Source: Spirosoma luteum DSM 19990
GTDB taxonomy: Bacteria > Bacteroidota > Bacteroidia > Cytophagales > Spirosomataceae
Length of the DNA: 64,000 nucleotides
Assembly: GCF_000374065.1 (NCBI RefSeq)
Contig: NZ_KB893313.1
Coordinates: forward strand, 130,426 to 194,425
Direction: 5' to 3'
In this document: one piece after another, positions 18,007 through 26,939 of the stretch
Layout of the letters: each line of letters starts with the position of its first letter
Numbering within the stretch: the first letter of the stretch is position 1
Made by a program: the position numbers and the translations under genes
The notes under the pieces: model-generated
The model's database searches: none
What the model saw: the letters and a program-made list of their open reading frames with translations, nothing else
What the model was told of the DNA's origin: nothing

Positions 18007-20361
18007 TTATAAGGTTGACTTTCTGCGTAGTGTATTACTTTTCTTTACGGGTTGGGTACGCTGCTGACGGAGTTGTTCAACCTCATTGTGCAGGGTTACG
18101 ACGTAAAGGGTCAGTTCTTCTATTTTCTCCAGTAGTTTGGCATTCATCTTCGCCACGTCCATACCCTCCTTCACCACTTCCTCCGCCGAGGCAATACCCG
18201 GCAGGTGCTGATGCTGCTGAATGTACTGTGCCACCTCACCCAGCGGAGCCAGCCGGTAGCCCGGGGCAAAAACCTTATCGCTCCAGTCGTCGGTGTTCTT
18301 GATGGCCACTTTCACCTTCTCGGCCAGCAACCCCTGACCTACGTACAGGCTGTAGCCCGCCGGGGTCTTGCTCACCCCTTCACCAATCACCACGCCCCCG
18401 GCCCTGTTGCGCACCAACTCCCCCGACCGCTCCCAGAGGGCGTCCTCCGCGGCCACACGGGCACTGCTGCCATTGGTGCTGCCCAGAATGACGTTGCCGC
18501 TACCATCGACGGTGAGGAATTTGGTCTGGTTGAGGGCGGTGGCGGGGGAGCCGCTGGTGAGGTTCTCTAATCGTAATCCCGCTTGGTTGGCCACGCCACT
18601 GGTGAGGTGGAGTTTGCTGGTGGGGTTGCTTGTACCGATACCTACGTTGGCATTGTTGCCCAGTACGAGGGCATTGCTGATGTTGACTTTGGCGTTGTTG
18701 CCGATGGCCGTGGCGTTATCCAGATTGCCTGATCCGGCATCGGCCTGGTAACCCAGAAAAGTATTGTTGTTACCGGTAGTGTTTGTGTTGCCAGCCTGGT
18801 AACCCATAAAGACATCTTTGGTGCCGGTTGTGTTAAATTGACCAGCCTCCTTACCCATGTACGTGTTGGAGTGGCCCGTGGTGCTGCGAACACCGGCGTT
18901 ATATCCGACAAAAATGTTATCATAACCTGATGTGTTAGCCAGACCTGCCTGACTGCCTAAAAATGTATTGTAAACACCTGAAGCGCCAGCGTTGCTACCT
19001 ATCGATATATTGCCAAATCCAGATGTGTTACTTAGGCCAGCACTGCTGCCAATAAGTATATTTCTGAAGCCGGTCGTATTGTTAATACCTGCTCTGGCAC
19101 CCAAGAAAACGTTCTCCCAGCCAGTGGTGTTTCTCACGCCCGCTTCGTTGCCCAGAAACGCGTTACTATAGCCATTTGTGTTGTTGGAACCGGTGTTCTG
19201 GCCCATAAACGTATTCTTGCTGCCGGTGGTGTTGGAAAAGCCGGTGAACGAGCCGACAAATACGTTGTCCTCCCCCGTGCTCGTTGGATAACCGGCATTA
19301 TACCCCACAAATGTGTTTCTGTTGCCCGTGGTGTTCAGCGAACCGGCCCTGTGCCCCATGAATGTGTTGGCACTACCCGTTGTGTTTTGCAGACCGGCAC
19401 CAAAGCCGACGAAGGAGTTGCTGCTGCCCGTTGTGTTCAGATAACCTGCCTGATAGCCCATGAACACATTACTGTCACCCGTCGTATTGAACCGGCCGGC
19501 ACCCGAACCGATAAATGTGTTATTCGGAGCGGTTGTGTTTTCATATCCAGCCTGATAACCCATAAACGTGTTGTCCACACCCGTCGTGTTACCTCTGCCT
19601 GCCTGATACCCCACAAAGGCATTTCGACTGCCCCCGGTATTCAAATACCCAGCCTGGTGCCCTGTAAACGCGTTGAAACTGCCCGTCGTGTTAAAGTGAC
19701 CTGCGTCTAAGCCCGAAATGACGTTGAAACTGCCCGTCGTATTTTCGTAGCCCGCGTAAGCGCCGGTAAAGACGTTAAAACTGCCGGTCGTATTGGAATA
19801 GCCAGTCTTGCTGCCAATGAACGTGTTGTTGGAGACGGTGTTGTTGAATCCTGCCGAATCCCCAATAGCCACGTTGTTGTGTCCTGTTTGGTTAGCGCGA
19901 CCTGACAAAACACCCAGATAGGCATTACTGTAGCCGGTGGTGTTATTTACACCCGATTCGGCACCGACAAATACATTTGTACTACCTGTCTTGTTGGCCT
20001 GCCCGGTTCGGTAACCCATAAAGGTGTTTGTATTGCCCGCATTATTCGAGTTACCAGCTTCATAACCCATGAACGTGTTATTGTTCCCTGATGCATTACC
20101 GACTCCTGCGTATGTTCCTACTATCGCGTTTTTACTGCCCGTTGTGTTGTTTACACCCGTAAACCCTCCTAAAAAGGTATTAGTACTTCCTGTCATGGTT
20201 ACATTACCTGCAGAAGGACCGACCAGGGTATTTTGTGAACCCGGTGTAGCTGAATTGGGCGTGTTAGCCACATAGTTGGTTTGAGCCAGCAGCGAAAGGG
20301 AGGTCAGCAACAGCATCGTTACAAGGCCCGAACGAAAGAAAGTATTTGTTCTCATGATCAT
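18007..20361 (-). CDS. Repetitive surface protein with trimeric-autotransporter head-like repeats and coiled-coil C-terminus
   Basis: A 784-residue exported protein. Signal peptide about 1-27 (LTSLSLLAQ). About 30 imperfect 17-residue repeats of the type NTTGSxNxFxGxxAGxx run from about residue 39 to 547, the pattern of YadA-like head repeats that stack into a left-handed beta-roll. A linker with VGIGTSNPTSKLHL then leads to a C-terminal region with the Bacteroidota tail-fibre-type motif QHLPGIASAEEV and a terminal coiled coil. Likely a trimeric adhesin or tail-fibre-like surface fibre. No phage genes are nearby. Annotated homologues are often called tail fiber domain-containing or cell wall anchor proteins. 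Confidence 0.85.
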   Translation of the reverse strand: MIMRTNTFFRSGLVTMLLLTSLSLLAQTNYVANTPNSATPGSQNTLVGPSAGNVTMTGSTNTFLGGFTGVNNTTGSKNAIVGTYAGVGNASGNNNTFMGYEAGNSNNAGNTNTFMGYRTGQANKTGSTNVFVGAESGVNNTTGYSNAYLGVLSGRANQTGHNNVAIGDSAGFNNTVSNNTFIGSKTGYSNTTGSFNVFTGAYAGYENTTGSFNVISGLDAGHFNTTGSFNAFTGHQAGYLNTGGSRNAFVGYQAGRGNTTGVDNTFMGYQAGYENTTAPNNTFIGSGAGRFNTTGDSNVFMGYQAGYLNTTGSSNSFVGFGAGLQNTTGSANTFMGHRAGSLNTTGNRNTFVGYNAGYPTSTGEDNVFVGSFTGFSNTTGSKNTFMGQNTGSNNTNGYSNAFLGNEAGVRNTTGWENVFLGARAGINNTTGFRNILIGSSAGLSNTSGFGNISIGSNAGASGVYNTFLGSQAGLANTSGYDNIFVGYNAGVRSTTGHSNTYMGKEAGQFNTTGTKDVFMGYQAGNTNTTGNNNTFLGYQADAGSGNLDNATAIGNNAKVNISNALVLGNNANVGIGTSNPTSKLHLTSGVANQAGLRLENLTSGSPATALNQTKFLTVDGSGNVILGSTNGSSARVAAEDALWERSGELVRNRAGGVVIGEGVSKTPAGYSLYVGQGLLAEKVKVAIKNTDDWSDKVFAPGYRLAPLGEVAQYIQQHQHLPGIASAEEVVKEGMDVAKMNAKLLEKIEELTLYVVTLHNEVEQLRQQRTQPVKKSNTLRRKSTL
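18720..20247 (-). repeat. Tandem 51-bp coding repeats (about 30 copies of a 17-residue unit)
   Basis: Internal repeats of the gene above. The unit is 17 codons, with two units at 16 codons and one at 15. Copies 10-19 are the most alike, which suggests recent expansion there. Codons vary between units, so exact nucleotide repeats are short. Confidence 0.9.
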
Positions 20362-20962
20362 AGAAGGTTGACGTGAAAATAGAGAGAAAATTCAGGGTAG
20401 CGACCGAACTCGTGGCCAGGAAATCAAGCCCTGCCATTGCGGTTTTACGGGTGGTTTAAAGGCCCATATCAACTCGCCCGGGTATTGCATCCCGGCAGCT
20501 AATGTATTGCATAAAACCACGAATTAATTAGCCGGTCAACAGAATGTCCCAAAACCGAAAGGAATAGTCCCAGGATTGATAGGGATAGTGCCTCAGCGAG
20601 CTTTTTCAGTGTACACTGACGGGCTGAAACACGGTTCGGGCCGCCTACAGGATATGGGCACGATAACAAGTTAGGCATCTATTTATTGACAAAATACCCT
20701 ACAAAAGAGGTATTGTGAGTCGGGGCGTCACCGATAGCCTTGTTCTGACAATTGTAGAAAAAAAACTGTCAATAATGGCGAACAGGTGCCTAAGAAACGG
20801 GCCAAATACGTAACTGGTAAGCTGGCGCATCAACGCTACCCGCCCGATAATTTACCAGACTAACCACGATACGGCAAACCCGTTAAATCTGGCAGCCTTC
20901 AAAACACAATTCCGAACAGGCAGTTGTATTTGTTCATACAAACAAGTTAAAAACAACAGCTG
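20362..20962. other. 601-base non-coding region
   Basis: No gene, RNA or repeat is recognised. It must hold the divergent promoters of the repeat-protein gene and of the SnoaL-like gene. The only structure noted is TTTGT-TCAT-ACAAA (20929-20942), 21 bases before the SnoaL start, which may be an operator or a hairpin in the leader. Confidence 0.35.
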
Positions 20963-21382
20963 ATGAGCAATGAACAGAATATAAATGCCCAGAAGAAATT
21001 TGGTGAAGCCGTTAACACAGGAAATCTAGAGTCGATACGCAATCTGGTAGCCAGTGACTCTGTCGATCATGACCCAGCTCCCGGCCAGGTTGCCGGTCCG
21101 GAAGGATACATCAAATTTTTCACGATGATGCGCACCGCCTTTCCGGATTTTAAACTGGAGGTAGAGCAATTAGTGGCCGATGACGATAATGTAGCCTTCG
21201 CTTATACTGCGACGGGTACCCACAAGGGTGATTTTATGGGCATTGCCCCAACCGGCAAATCAGTCAGATTTCGCGGATTGCAGATCAGCAAGTTTAAAAA
21301 TGGTAAGATGGTAGAACGCTGGGGTAGCTCGGATGAACTGGGTATTCTGAAGCAACTGGGTGTTGCTCCCGTCAACGCCTGA
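20963..21382 (+). CDS. SnoaL-like / ester cyclase family protein
   Basis: A 139-residue single-domain protein of the NTF2-like fold, SnoaL/ester-cyclase type. Family marks are VASDSVDHDPAPGQVAGPEG near residue 30, RTAFPDFKLEVEQLVADDD near 60, GTHKGDFMGIAPTGKSVRFRG near 88 and a C-terminal KMVERWGSSDELGILKQLG. Such proteins range from polyketide cyclases to stress-linked proteins of unknown substrate, and nothing nearby narrows this. Monocistronic. Confidence 0.85.
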   Translation: MSNEQNINAQKKFGEAVNTGNLESIRNLVASDSVDHDPAPGQVAGPEGYIKFFTMMRTAFPDFKLEVEQLVADDDNVAFAYTATGTHKGDFMGIAPTGKSVRFRGLQISKFKNGKMVERWGSSDELGILKQLGVAPVNA

Positions 21383-21814
21383 TCAAATCAGGCATCCCAG
21401 ACCTCCCGTACAGCTGTCCTGGGCACATCGCTCAGGACAGTTGTGCGTTCGAGGATAAGCAGCAGTAAACCGGACTTCAGATGCTCATAGCAAGCTGATA
21501 GATGGGGCGGGCCACATCCGAAAATCAGTGTTTTCCTATCCCGCCAGCTACGGGTTCAAATACATTTCTATTCAGTCGAAAGGCGAGTCTTCATGTACCC
21601 GAAAAACAAGGCTAATCCGGTCGTACATACGTTTTTGGTATAGAACAACCGAACGATGCAGCTACACATGGTGTTATAAATATATAACCAATCTCCGCCA
21701 TTCTTTTTGCCGTATACACCTTATGTAGTTGCATAAGTCTATGCTTTTGCGTCTATATTTGGCCGATTCGTAGTCAAGTGGCAGCGGAAACAGTTTCAAC
21801 CTGAACACCATATT
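21383..21814. other. 432-base intergenic region upstream of topA
   Basis: No coding feature recognised. It contains the topA promoter listed separately. Near 21410-21440 the pairs GCTGTCCTGGGCAC and GCTCAGGACAGTTG could form the SnoaL gene's terminator hairpin (CTGTCCTG with CAGGACAG) but no T-run follows. Confidence 0.4.
21729..21761 (+). promoter_or_regulatory. Candidate Bacteroidota sigma promoter for topA
   Basis: TATATTTG at 21754-21761 matches the TAnnTTTG -7 element. A TTG at 21729-21731 lies 22 bases upstream as a weak -33 element. Transcription would start about 45 bases before the topA ATG. Confidence 0.45.
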
Positions 21815-24499
21815 ATGTCGAAAAACTTAGTCATTGTGGAGTCGCCGGCAAAGGCGAAGACCATAGAAGGCTATCTCGGAAAAGACTTTACCGTGAAGTC
21901 CAGTTTTGGACACGTCCGTGATCTGCCCAAAGATGGGATGGCCGTTGACGTGACCAATGGCTTCAAACCTTCGTACGAAATTTCGCCTGATAAAAAGAAG
22001 TTGGTTAGTGAACTAAAGGCACTCGCCAAGTCATCTGATGAAGTATGGCTGGCAACGGATGATGACCGCGAAGGGGAAGCCATCTCGTGGCACCTGAAAG
22101 AAGCCCTCGGTCTGCGCGACAATACCAAGCGGATTGTCTTCCGCGAAATTACCAAGACGGCCATCCAGAATGCGATTAAATCACCCCGCACCATCGATGT
22201 CGATTTAGTGAACGCCCAGCAGGCCCGTCGCGTGCTGGACCGGCTGGTGGGCTATGAACTATCCCCGGTGCTGTGGCGCAAAATTAAAGGGGGCAGCACG
22301 GGCCTGTCGGCCGGACGGGTGCAGTCGGTAGCGTTGCGGCTGGTGGTAGAACGGGAACGCGAAATCGACCAGCACAATTCGAAATCGTCCTTTAAGGTAA
22401 CGGCGCAGTTTATTGTGGATGGCAATAAAGTCCTGAACGCCGAAATCCCCAAAAACTTTCCCGTTGCCGGTGATGCCCGCGCGTTTCTGGAAGCCTGCAT
22501 TGGCGCAACGTTCACCATTAAAAACCTGGAGACACGCCCGGCCAAAAAATCACCCGCGCCCCCCTTTACAACTTCTACTCTACAACAAGAATCCTCCCGC
22601 AAACTCGGCTATTCGGTAGACCGTACCATGCGGATTGCGCAAAACCTCTACGAAGCCGGTAAGATTTCGTACATGCGGACGGACTCGATTAACCTCTCGG
22701 AAGAAGCGGTTGGAAAAGCCGTTGCTGAAATCAGTACCGAGTTTGGTCAGCAGTACGTGCAGACGAGGCATTTCAAGAATAAGAACGAATCGGCGCAGGA
22801 AGCCCACGAAGCCATCCGCCCCACCAACTTCAATGACCGCAACGCCGGGGGTGACCGCGACCAGAAACGGTTGTACGAACTCATCTGGAAACGCGCCATT
22901 GCCTCCCAAATGGCCGACGCCCAACTGGAACGGACTACCGTGACGATTGGCATTGGCAACATGAAAACCGCTGGTGCCGGTAAGTCAACCCCAAGTTCGC
23001 CGGATGACAGCCCGTTTGCCGAAACAGTCAGTCAAACGCAATCGGCAAACTTCCCAACGGAGTTGATTGCCCAGGGCGAAGTCATCAAATTCGACGGGTT
23101 CCTGAAAGTGTACCTGGAATCGAAAGATGATGAGGACGACGAAGATGCCAAAGGCATGCTTCCCCCGCTCACCATCGGGCAGAAACTGGATTTGGGTCAG
23201 ATGAAAGCGACCGAAAAATTTACCCGTCCGCAACCGCGTTACGCCGAGGCATCGCTGGTGAAAAAACTGGAAGAAATGGGTATCGGTCGTCCGTCTACCT
23301 ACGCCCCTACCATCTCCACCATCGTGAACCGGGGTTATGTAGTGAAGCAGGATAAGCCCGGTCAGGAGCGCACGTATATCGAGTACACGCTCCGGCAAAA
23401 CAACGTCAGCGAAACCAGCGGAAAGGAAACCTTCGGGTCTGAAAAAGCCAAGTTGTTCCCGACCAACACGGGTATCGTGGTCAATGATTTTCTGGTCGAA
23501 TACTTCCCCGACATTGTAGACTATAAGTTTACGGCAACGGTAGAGAAGGAATTTGACGAGATTGCCGATGGCCGCATGAACTGGCAGACCATGCTCCAGA
23601 GTTTTTATGGCGATTTTCACAAAAACATTGAAGTCATTCAGGGCTCCTCCGTCGTATCGTTCAAAACGGGCGAACGGGTGCTGGGCGTCGACCCGCGTTC
23701 GGGCAAGAAAATATCCGCCCGGCTGGGAAAATACGGTGCCTACGCCCAAATTGGGGAGTCGACCGATGACGAGAAACCCCAGTACGCTAACCTGCGCGAG
23801 GGTCAGTTGATTGAAACCATCTCGTTACAGGATGCGCTGGATTTGTTCTCGCTGCCCCGCGAAGTGGGTTTCTTCGAAGACAAACCCATGACCATTGGCA
23901 TCGGTAAGTTTGGCCCGTACGTGAAGCACGACAGTAAGTTCGTTTCGCTGACCAAAGAGGATGACCCTTTTACAATCGACGCCCAGCGGGCTACGGAGCT
24001 TATTACCCAGAAACGGGCGGAAGCCGTTAGTGAAGCCATCGGCGATTACGAAGGCAAACCCGTTTCAACCGGCAAGGGTCGTTTTGGCCCTTACGTGAAG
24101 TTCGAGGACAAATACATCTCTATCCCGCGCAACGAAAGCCTGGCGGGTATGACGCTGGCACGGGCCATTGAGTTGATTGACGCCAAACGGGTATCGGAGG
24201 CCAATAAATACATTAAGGAATTCCCGGAGAATCCGGCCATTAAAGTTATGAATGGACAGTATGGTCCGTATTTGGCGGTGGGCAAACGCAACGTTAAAAT
24301 CCCAAAAGATGTAGACGCGGCCAGCCTGACCCTCGAAGACTGTCTGAAGCTGGCAGGCGACGACCCAACTCCGTCTAAAGTAACGGCCAAAAAAGGCGCC
24401 AAAACTGCACCCGCAACCAAAGCCCCTGCTAAAACGAAAGCCACCACAGCCGCACTTAAGAAGGCAACCACAACCCGAAAGGCAGTGGCGAAGAAGTAA
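21815..24499 (+). CDS. topA: DNA topoisomerase I
   Basis: Type IA topoisomerase that relaxes negative supercoils. 894 residues. N-terminal Toprim domain (VIVESPAKAKTIEGYLG at 6-22, acidic ATDDDREGEAISWHL near 85). The active-site tyrosine is in ISYMRTDSIN near residue 290. The C-terminus has several topoisomerase repeats with G(K/R/Q)(F/Y)GPY (GKYGAYAQIG, GKFGPYVKHD, GRFGPYVKFE, GQYGPYLAVG) in place of four-cysteine zinc fingers, as usual in Bacteroidota. It ends in a Lys/Ala/Thr-rich tail of about 40 residues, probably disordered and DNA-binding. A strong terminator follows. Confidence 0.97.
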   Translation: MSKNLVIVESPAKAKTIEGYLGKDFTVKSSFGHVRDLPKDGMAVDVTNGFKPSYEISPDKKKLVSELKALAKSSDEVWLATDDDREGEAISWHLKEALGLRDNTKRIVFREITKTAIQNAIKSPRTIDVDLVNAQQARRVLDRLVGYELSPVLWRKIKGGSTGLSAGRVQSVALRLVVEREREIDQHNSKSSFKVTAQFIVDGNKVLNAEIPKNFPVAGDARAFLEACIGATFTIKNLETRPAKKSPAPPFTTSTLQQESSRKLGYSVDRTMRIAQNLYEAGKISYMRTDSINLSEEAVGKAVAEISTEFGQQYVQTRHFKNKNESAQEAHEAIRPTNFNDRNAGGDRDQKRLYELIWKRAIASQMADAQLERTTVTIGIGNMKTAGAGKSTPSSPDDSPFAETVSQTQSANFPTELIAQGEVIKFDGFLKVYLESKDDEDDEDAKGMLPPLTIGQKLDLGQMKATEKFTRPQPRYAEASLVKKLEEMGIGRPSTYAPTISTIVNRGYVVKQDKPGQERTYIEYTLRQNNVSETSGKETFGSEKAKLFPTNTGIVVNDFLVEYFPDIVDYKFTATVEKEFDEIADGRMNWQTMLQSFYGDFHKNIEVIQGSSVVSFKTGERVLGVDPRSGKKISARLGKYGAYAQIGESTDDEKPQYANLREGQLIETISLQDALDLFSLPREVGFFEDKPMTIGIGKFGPYVKHDSKFVSLTKEDDPFTIDAQRATELITQKRAEAVSEAIGDYEGKPVSTGKGRFGPYVKFEDKYISIPRNESLAGMTLARAIELIDAKRVSEANKYIKEFPENPAIKVMNGQYGPYLAVGKRNVKIPKDVDAASLTLEDCLKLAGDDPTPSKVTAKKGAKTAPATKAPAKTKATTAALKKATTTRKAVAKK

Positions 24500-24550
24500 T
24501 TAGACCGATTTCCGCTATGACTTCGTAACGGGAACCGCTTTGTTCATCCG

Positions 24551-24586
24551 ATAAAAAAGACCTTCTTGCTGGAAGGTCTTTTTTAT
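24551..24586 (+). terminator. Intrinsic terminator of topA
   Basis: A 15-bp perfect stem (24551-24565 with 24572-24586) built on AAGACCTTC/GAAGGTCTT, a 6-base loop, and a T6 tract within the 3' arm. Confidence 0.9.
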
Positions 24587-24999
24587 GTCAGTCCTCTGGC
24601 ATCATTTTAACGAATTAGTATCTTGTGCTGATTTATAGCTTCTGGTATTGTATAGGACGCAATGAATTGGTTACGAAACATAAGTTATAAAAAGGCACAA
24701 CAAAAACTATAAGTAACTGACAATTTGACGATTGAAGTTTCGCAGTTTGGCGCACCATAACAGGATGGGTGCAAAGTCCATGAAGTCTTGTTCGGTGGGT
24801 TTCGTGCGCTATGCAGCGCATCCTGGTACTCAGGTTTGAATTTCCATTTTCGGAGTGCGTCTAACAAAGCGAATACACCAGCTTGCAGGTTTGACTTTCA
24901 TTTCCGGGTATTCGGTTGACGAGTTGAACTCCCCATTGGTCGAAAAGAGTTATCCGCGTAGTTTTGTCTGGCAGGCATGTAAATCAATTGTAAACGAGA
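24587..24999. other. 413-base AT-richer non-coding region
   Basis: Open frames of about 60 codons on the minus strand show no family resemblance, so I call no gene. Base composition is more AT-rich than the topA side and marks the start of a region (to about 29.4 kb) with two decayed genes. No att site or integrase was seen. Confidence 0.35.
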
Positions 25000-25590
25000 A
25001 TGAAAACTGACAACCTTTTGAAGCAGATCGATTTCATCAAAGAAATTGACAAACTCAAATATATACAGCGCAAAACCAGGTTGTTCAACAGCAACAGGCA
25101 TGAAAACGACGCCGAACATAGCTGGCATTTAGCCATGATGACTATTGTTTTATCAGCGCATTCAGATGTTCCTATTGACGTGTTGAAAGTCATTAAAATG
25201 GTTTTGATTCATGATATCGTAGAGATTGATGCAGGCGATACATTTATATACGACACGCAAAAGAATCACACAAATACCCAGGAAGAGTTAGCTGCTGCAA
25301 AGCGAATATTTGGACTATTACCCCAGGAGCAAGCGGATGAATTTATTGCTATCTGGGAAGAGTTTGAGGAAGGATTAACGGATGAAGCGAAATTTGCCAA
25401 AGCAATGGACAGGTTTGAACCACTGCTACAAAATACGTCAAATGATGGTGGGACTTGGGTAGAATTTGATGTGAGATACCAAAAGGTATATGATAAGAAA
25501 AAGGCTATCAAGAATGGTTCAGCTACCATTTGGAACTACGCGGAGCACTTAATCAACCAAAGTGTTGCCAGTGGCATACTAAAAAAGTAA
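25000..25590 (+). CDS. HD domain-containing phosphohydrolase (HDDC2/YfbR-like)
   Basis: A 196-residue metal-dependent phosphohydrolase of the HD superfamily. Metal ligands are visible as the H in RHENDAEHSWHLA (near 30-42), the HD in IHDIVEIDAGD (near 69-79) and a later Asp in AKAMDRFEPLL (near 143). The closest recognisable type is the 5'-deoxynucleotidase/HDDC2 group, which acts on nucleoside monophosphates; substrate not proven. Lower GC and different codon use from topA. Two hairpin terminators follow, so it is likely monocistronic. Confidence 0.85.
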   Translation: MKTDNLLKQIDFIKEIDKLKYIQRKTRLFNSNRHENDAEHSWHLAMMTIVLSAHSDVPIDVLKVIKMVLIHDIVEIDAGDTFIYDTQKNHTNTQEELAAAKRIFGLLPQEQADEFIAIWEEFEEGLTDEAKFAKAMDRFEPLLQNTSNDGGTWVEFDVRYQKVYDKKKAIKNGSATIWNYAEHLINQSVASGILKK

Positions 25591-25639
25591 CCACTCCAGT
25601 TTCCGTCGACAGGAAACCTGTCCTGACGAAGCGTCTCCA

Positions 25640-25675
25640 GTCCCGTCAGGTGAAGTTTACATTACCTGACGGGAC
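25640..25675 (+). terminator. Hairpin after the HD-domain gene
   Basis: A perfect 12-bp stem, GTCCCGTCAGGT (25640-25651) with ACCTGACGGGAC (25664-25675), followed by ATCATTCATTTTC. Confidence 0.65.
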
Positions 25676-25697
25676 ATCATTCATTTTCTGATTAGTG

Positions 25698-25725
25698 AAA
25701 TGCCCTCCCCACCCGAAGGGCATTT
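25698..25725 (+). terminator. Second hairpin after the HD-domain gene
   Basis: AAATGCCCT (25698-25706) pairs with AGGGCATTT (25717-25725) around a 10-base loop, followed by GTTTG. It may back up the first hairpin or belong to the decayed GH20 locus downstream. Confidence 0.5.
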
Positions 25726-25792
25726 GTTTGTCGCAGCGTTAAAAATTCCTCCTTAATATGCCGCCCGAACCAATCGCTACCGGCCTGTTTGC

Positions 25793-26215
25793 ATGAAATA
25801 CCTGCTGCTTTTCTTCCTATTACCCTCCCCTACTTTTGCCCAAACAGCCGACTATCAGTACAACCTTATTCCTTTTCCCGCCCAGTTTTCCGGTCAGGCG
25901 GGTCAGTTCGCCCTTACCCCTGCTACCCGCATTGTGATAACCCCAGCCAGAAACCCCGCTGTTCGGGCCTGGGTAAACGCTTCCCACCCACCTCGGTCGA
26001 CATTGCTCTCTCCAAAGACGGGAGCGATTTTAAAGAGGCTTTTACCCAGCCCATCACGTATGACATGACCGGCCCCTGGGCCATTCTGCCGGTAGTGGCC
26101 GATTTCAAAACGGCCCGCGCCCGCTACTGGCCAAAAACGCGGGCAACTTCCCCGCCGGAACCCCAATGCCGGGCAAAAAACCTACTTCGCTACGGATGAA
26201 ATTGTCGTGGAATAA
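25793..26215 (+). pseudogene. Remnant of a glycoside hydrolase family 20 beta-N-acetylhexosaminidase
   Basis: The first frame gives a signal peptide (LLLFFLLPSPTFAQ) and the start of a GH20 N-terminal domain (YNLIPFPAQFSGQAGQFALT). Near 25985 the reading shifts frame to VDIALSKDGSDFKEAF and DFKTARARYW, a carbohydrate-binding C-terminal region, and after another shift ends KTYFATDEIVVE and a stop at 26213-26215. About 400 bases hold only the two ends of a gene normally about 2 kb long, so the catalytic middle has been deleted and the rest frameshifted. Confidence 0.75.
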
Positions 26216-26244
26216 TCGTATATTGAGTGAGTAGCAGGAAGCGT

Positions 26245-26901
26245 ATGCCAACGTATAGAAAGCTCATAACAGTAATACTTCTCATTTCACAATTAATGGT
26301 GTCTGGCTGTTCGGAACAGCGCAACAAGGATACCTCAAGCCGTAGAACTGACACCATGAACGCAGCAATAATCAAGTCGGTTGACGTTTTCAAAAACAGA
26401 CCGATTTACAGCAAATTAACAGCCGGAATTGTTGCTGCCACACCTGATAGTACGCTGCTGCAAACTGTGTTTGACAATTTAAGTACAAAGTTACCCAGGG
26501 ATCAACAGCATGACTATGAGACCGTTATGAGCTGGACAAAACCGCAGCAGGCTATTTACATTAGCTGGGTGTTAGAAGCGGAAGTGAATAATGGAGGATT
26601 TAATCAATACTATTTTAACCAAAGTGGACAATTCGCGGACTTGACACCCGATGCGCTGACCCTCGTTGGTGCAATGAGATTGGCAAATTTAGCCCTCAGA
26701 GCCAATGAGATTTATAAAACGAATAAGGAACAAATAATCAGGTATCAGGATGGTTCGCTGGAAGGTTTTGCCAAATCATACGACGACAACCCATTAGGCA
26801 CAATTGACGACGAGTTTTATGACCTGCAGGGGAAAGAAAACTTGCAGAAACTCCAGATTGCCTACATAAGAAGCCACGTAGCGTACTTTATCGATAAATA
26901 A
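26245..26901 (+). CDS. DUF4375 (DMP19-type) lipoprotein
   Basis: A 218-residue protein with a lipoprotein signal (LISQLMVSGC, Cys near 22) and a DUF4375/DMP19-like domain, recognised by SWVLEAEVNNGGFNQYYFNQSG near residue 120. DMP19 of Neisseria is a DNA mimic; whether this exported relative has any such role is unknown. I start at the ATG at 26245, because the upstream GTG at 26227 adds only a few basic residues. It lies between a pseudogene and the sirtuin gene, with low GC. Confidence 0.75.
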   Translation: MPTYRKLITVILLISQLMVSGCSEQRNKDTSSRRTDTMNAAIIKSVDVFKNRPIYSKLTAGIVAATPDSTLLQTVFDNLSTKLPRDQQHDYETVMSWTKPQQAIYISWVLEAEVNNGGFNQYYFNQSGQFADLTPDALTLVGAMRLANLALRANEIYKTNKEQIIRYQDGSLEGFAKSYDDNPLGTIDDEFYDLQGKENLQKLQIAYIRSHVAYFIDK

Positions 26902-26939
26902 GAAACTACCTCTAAATCAATACAGGCCTTACCAATCCT

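Noticed and set aside
18720..20247. Regular 51-base periodicity resembling a repeat array such as CRISPR
   Set aside because: The period is 17 codons of one open gene, the units are diverged and there are no unique spacers or cas genes.
18007..20361. Possible prophage because of the tail-fibre-like C-terminus
   Set aside because: No other phage structural, lysis or integrase genes are nearby; such domains are common in Bacteroidota surface proteins.
22985..23749. Open frame of 254 codons on the minus strand
   Set aside because: It is a shadow of topA, which has continuous conserved motifs across the same bases.
24859..24865. GTCTAAC matching the RYYYAAC core of integron attC sites
   Set aside because: No matching GTTRRRY partner at a suitable distance, no folded attC structure and no integrase.
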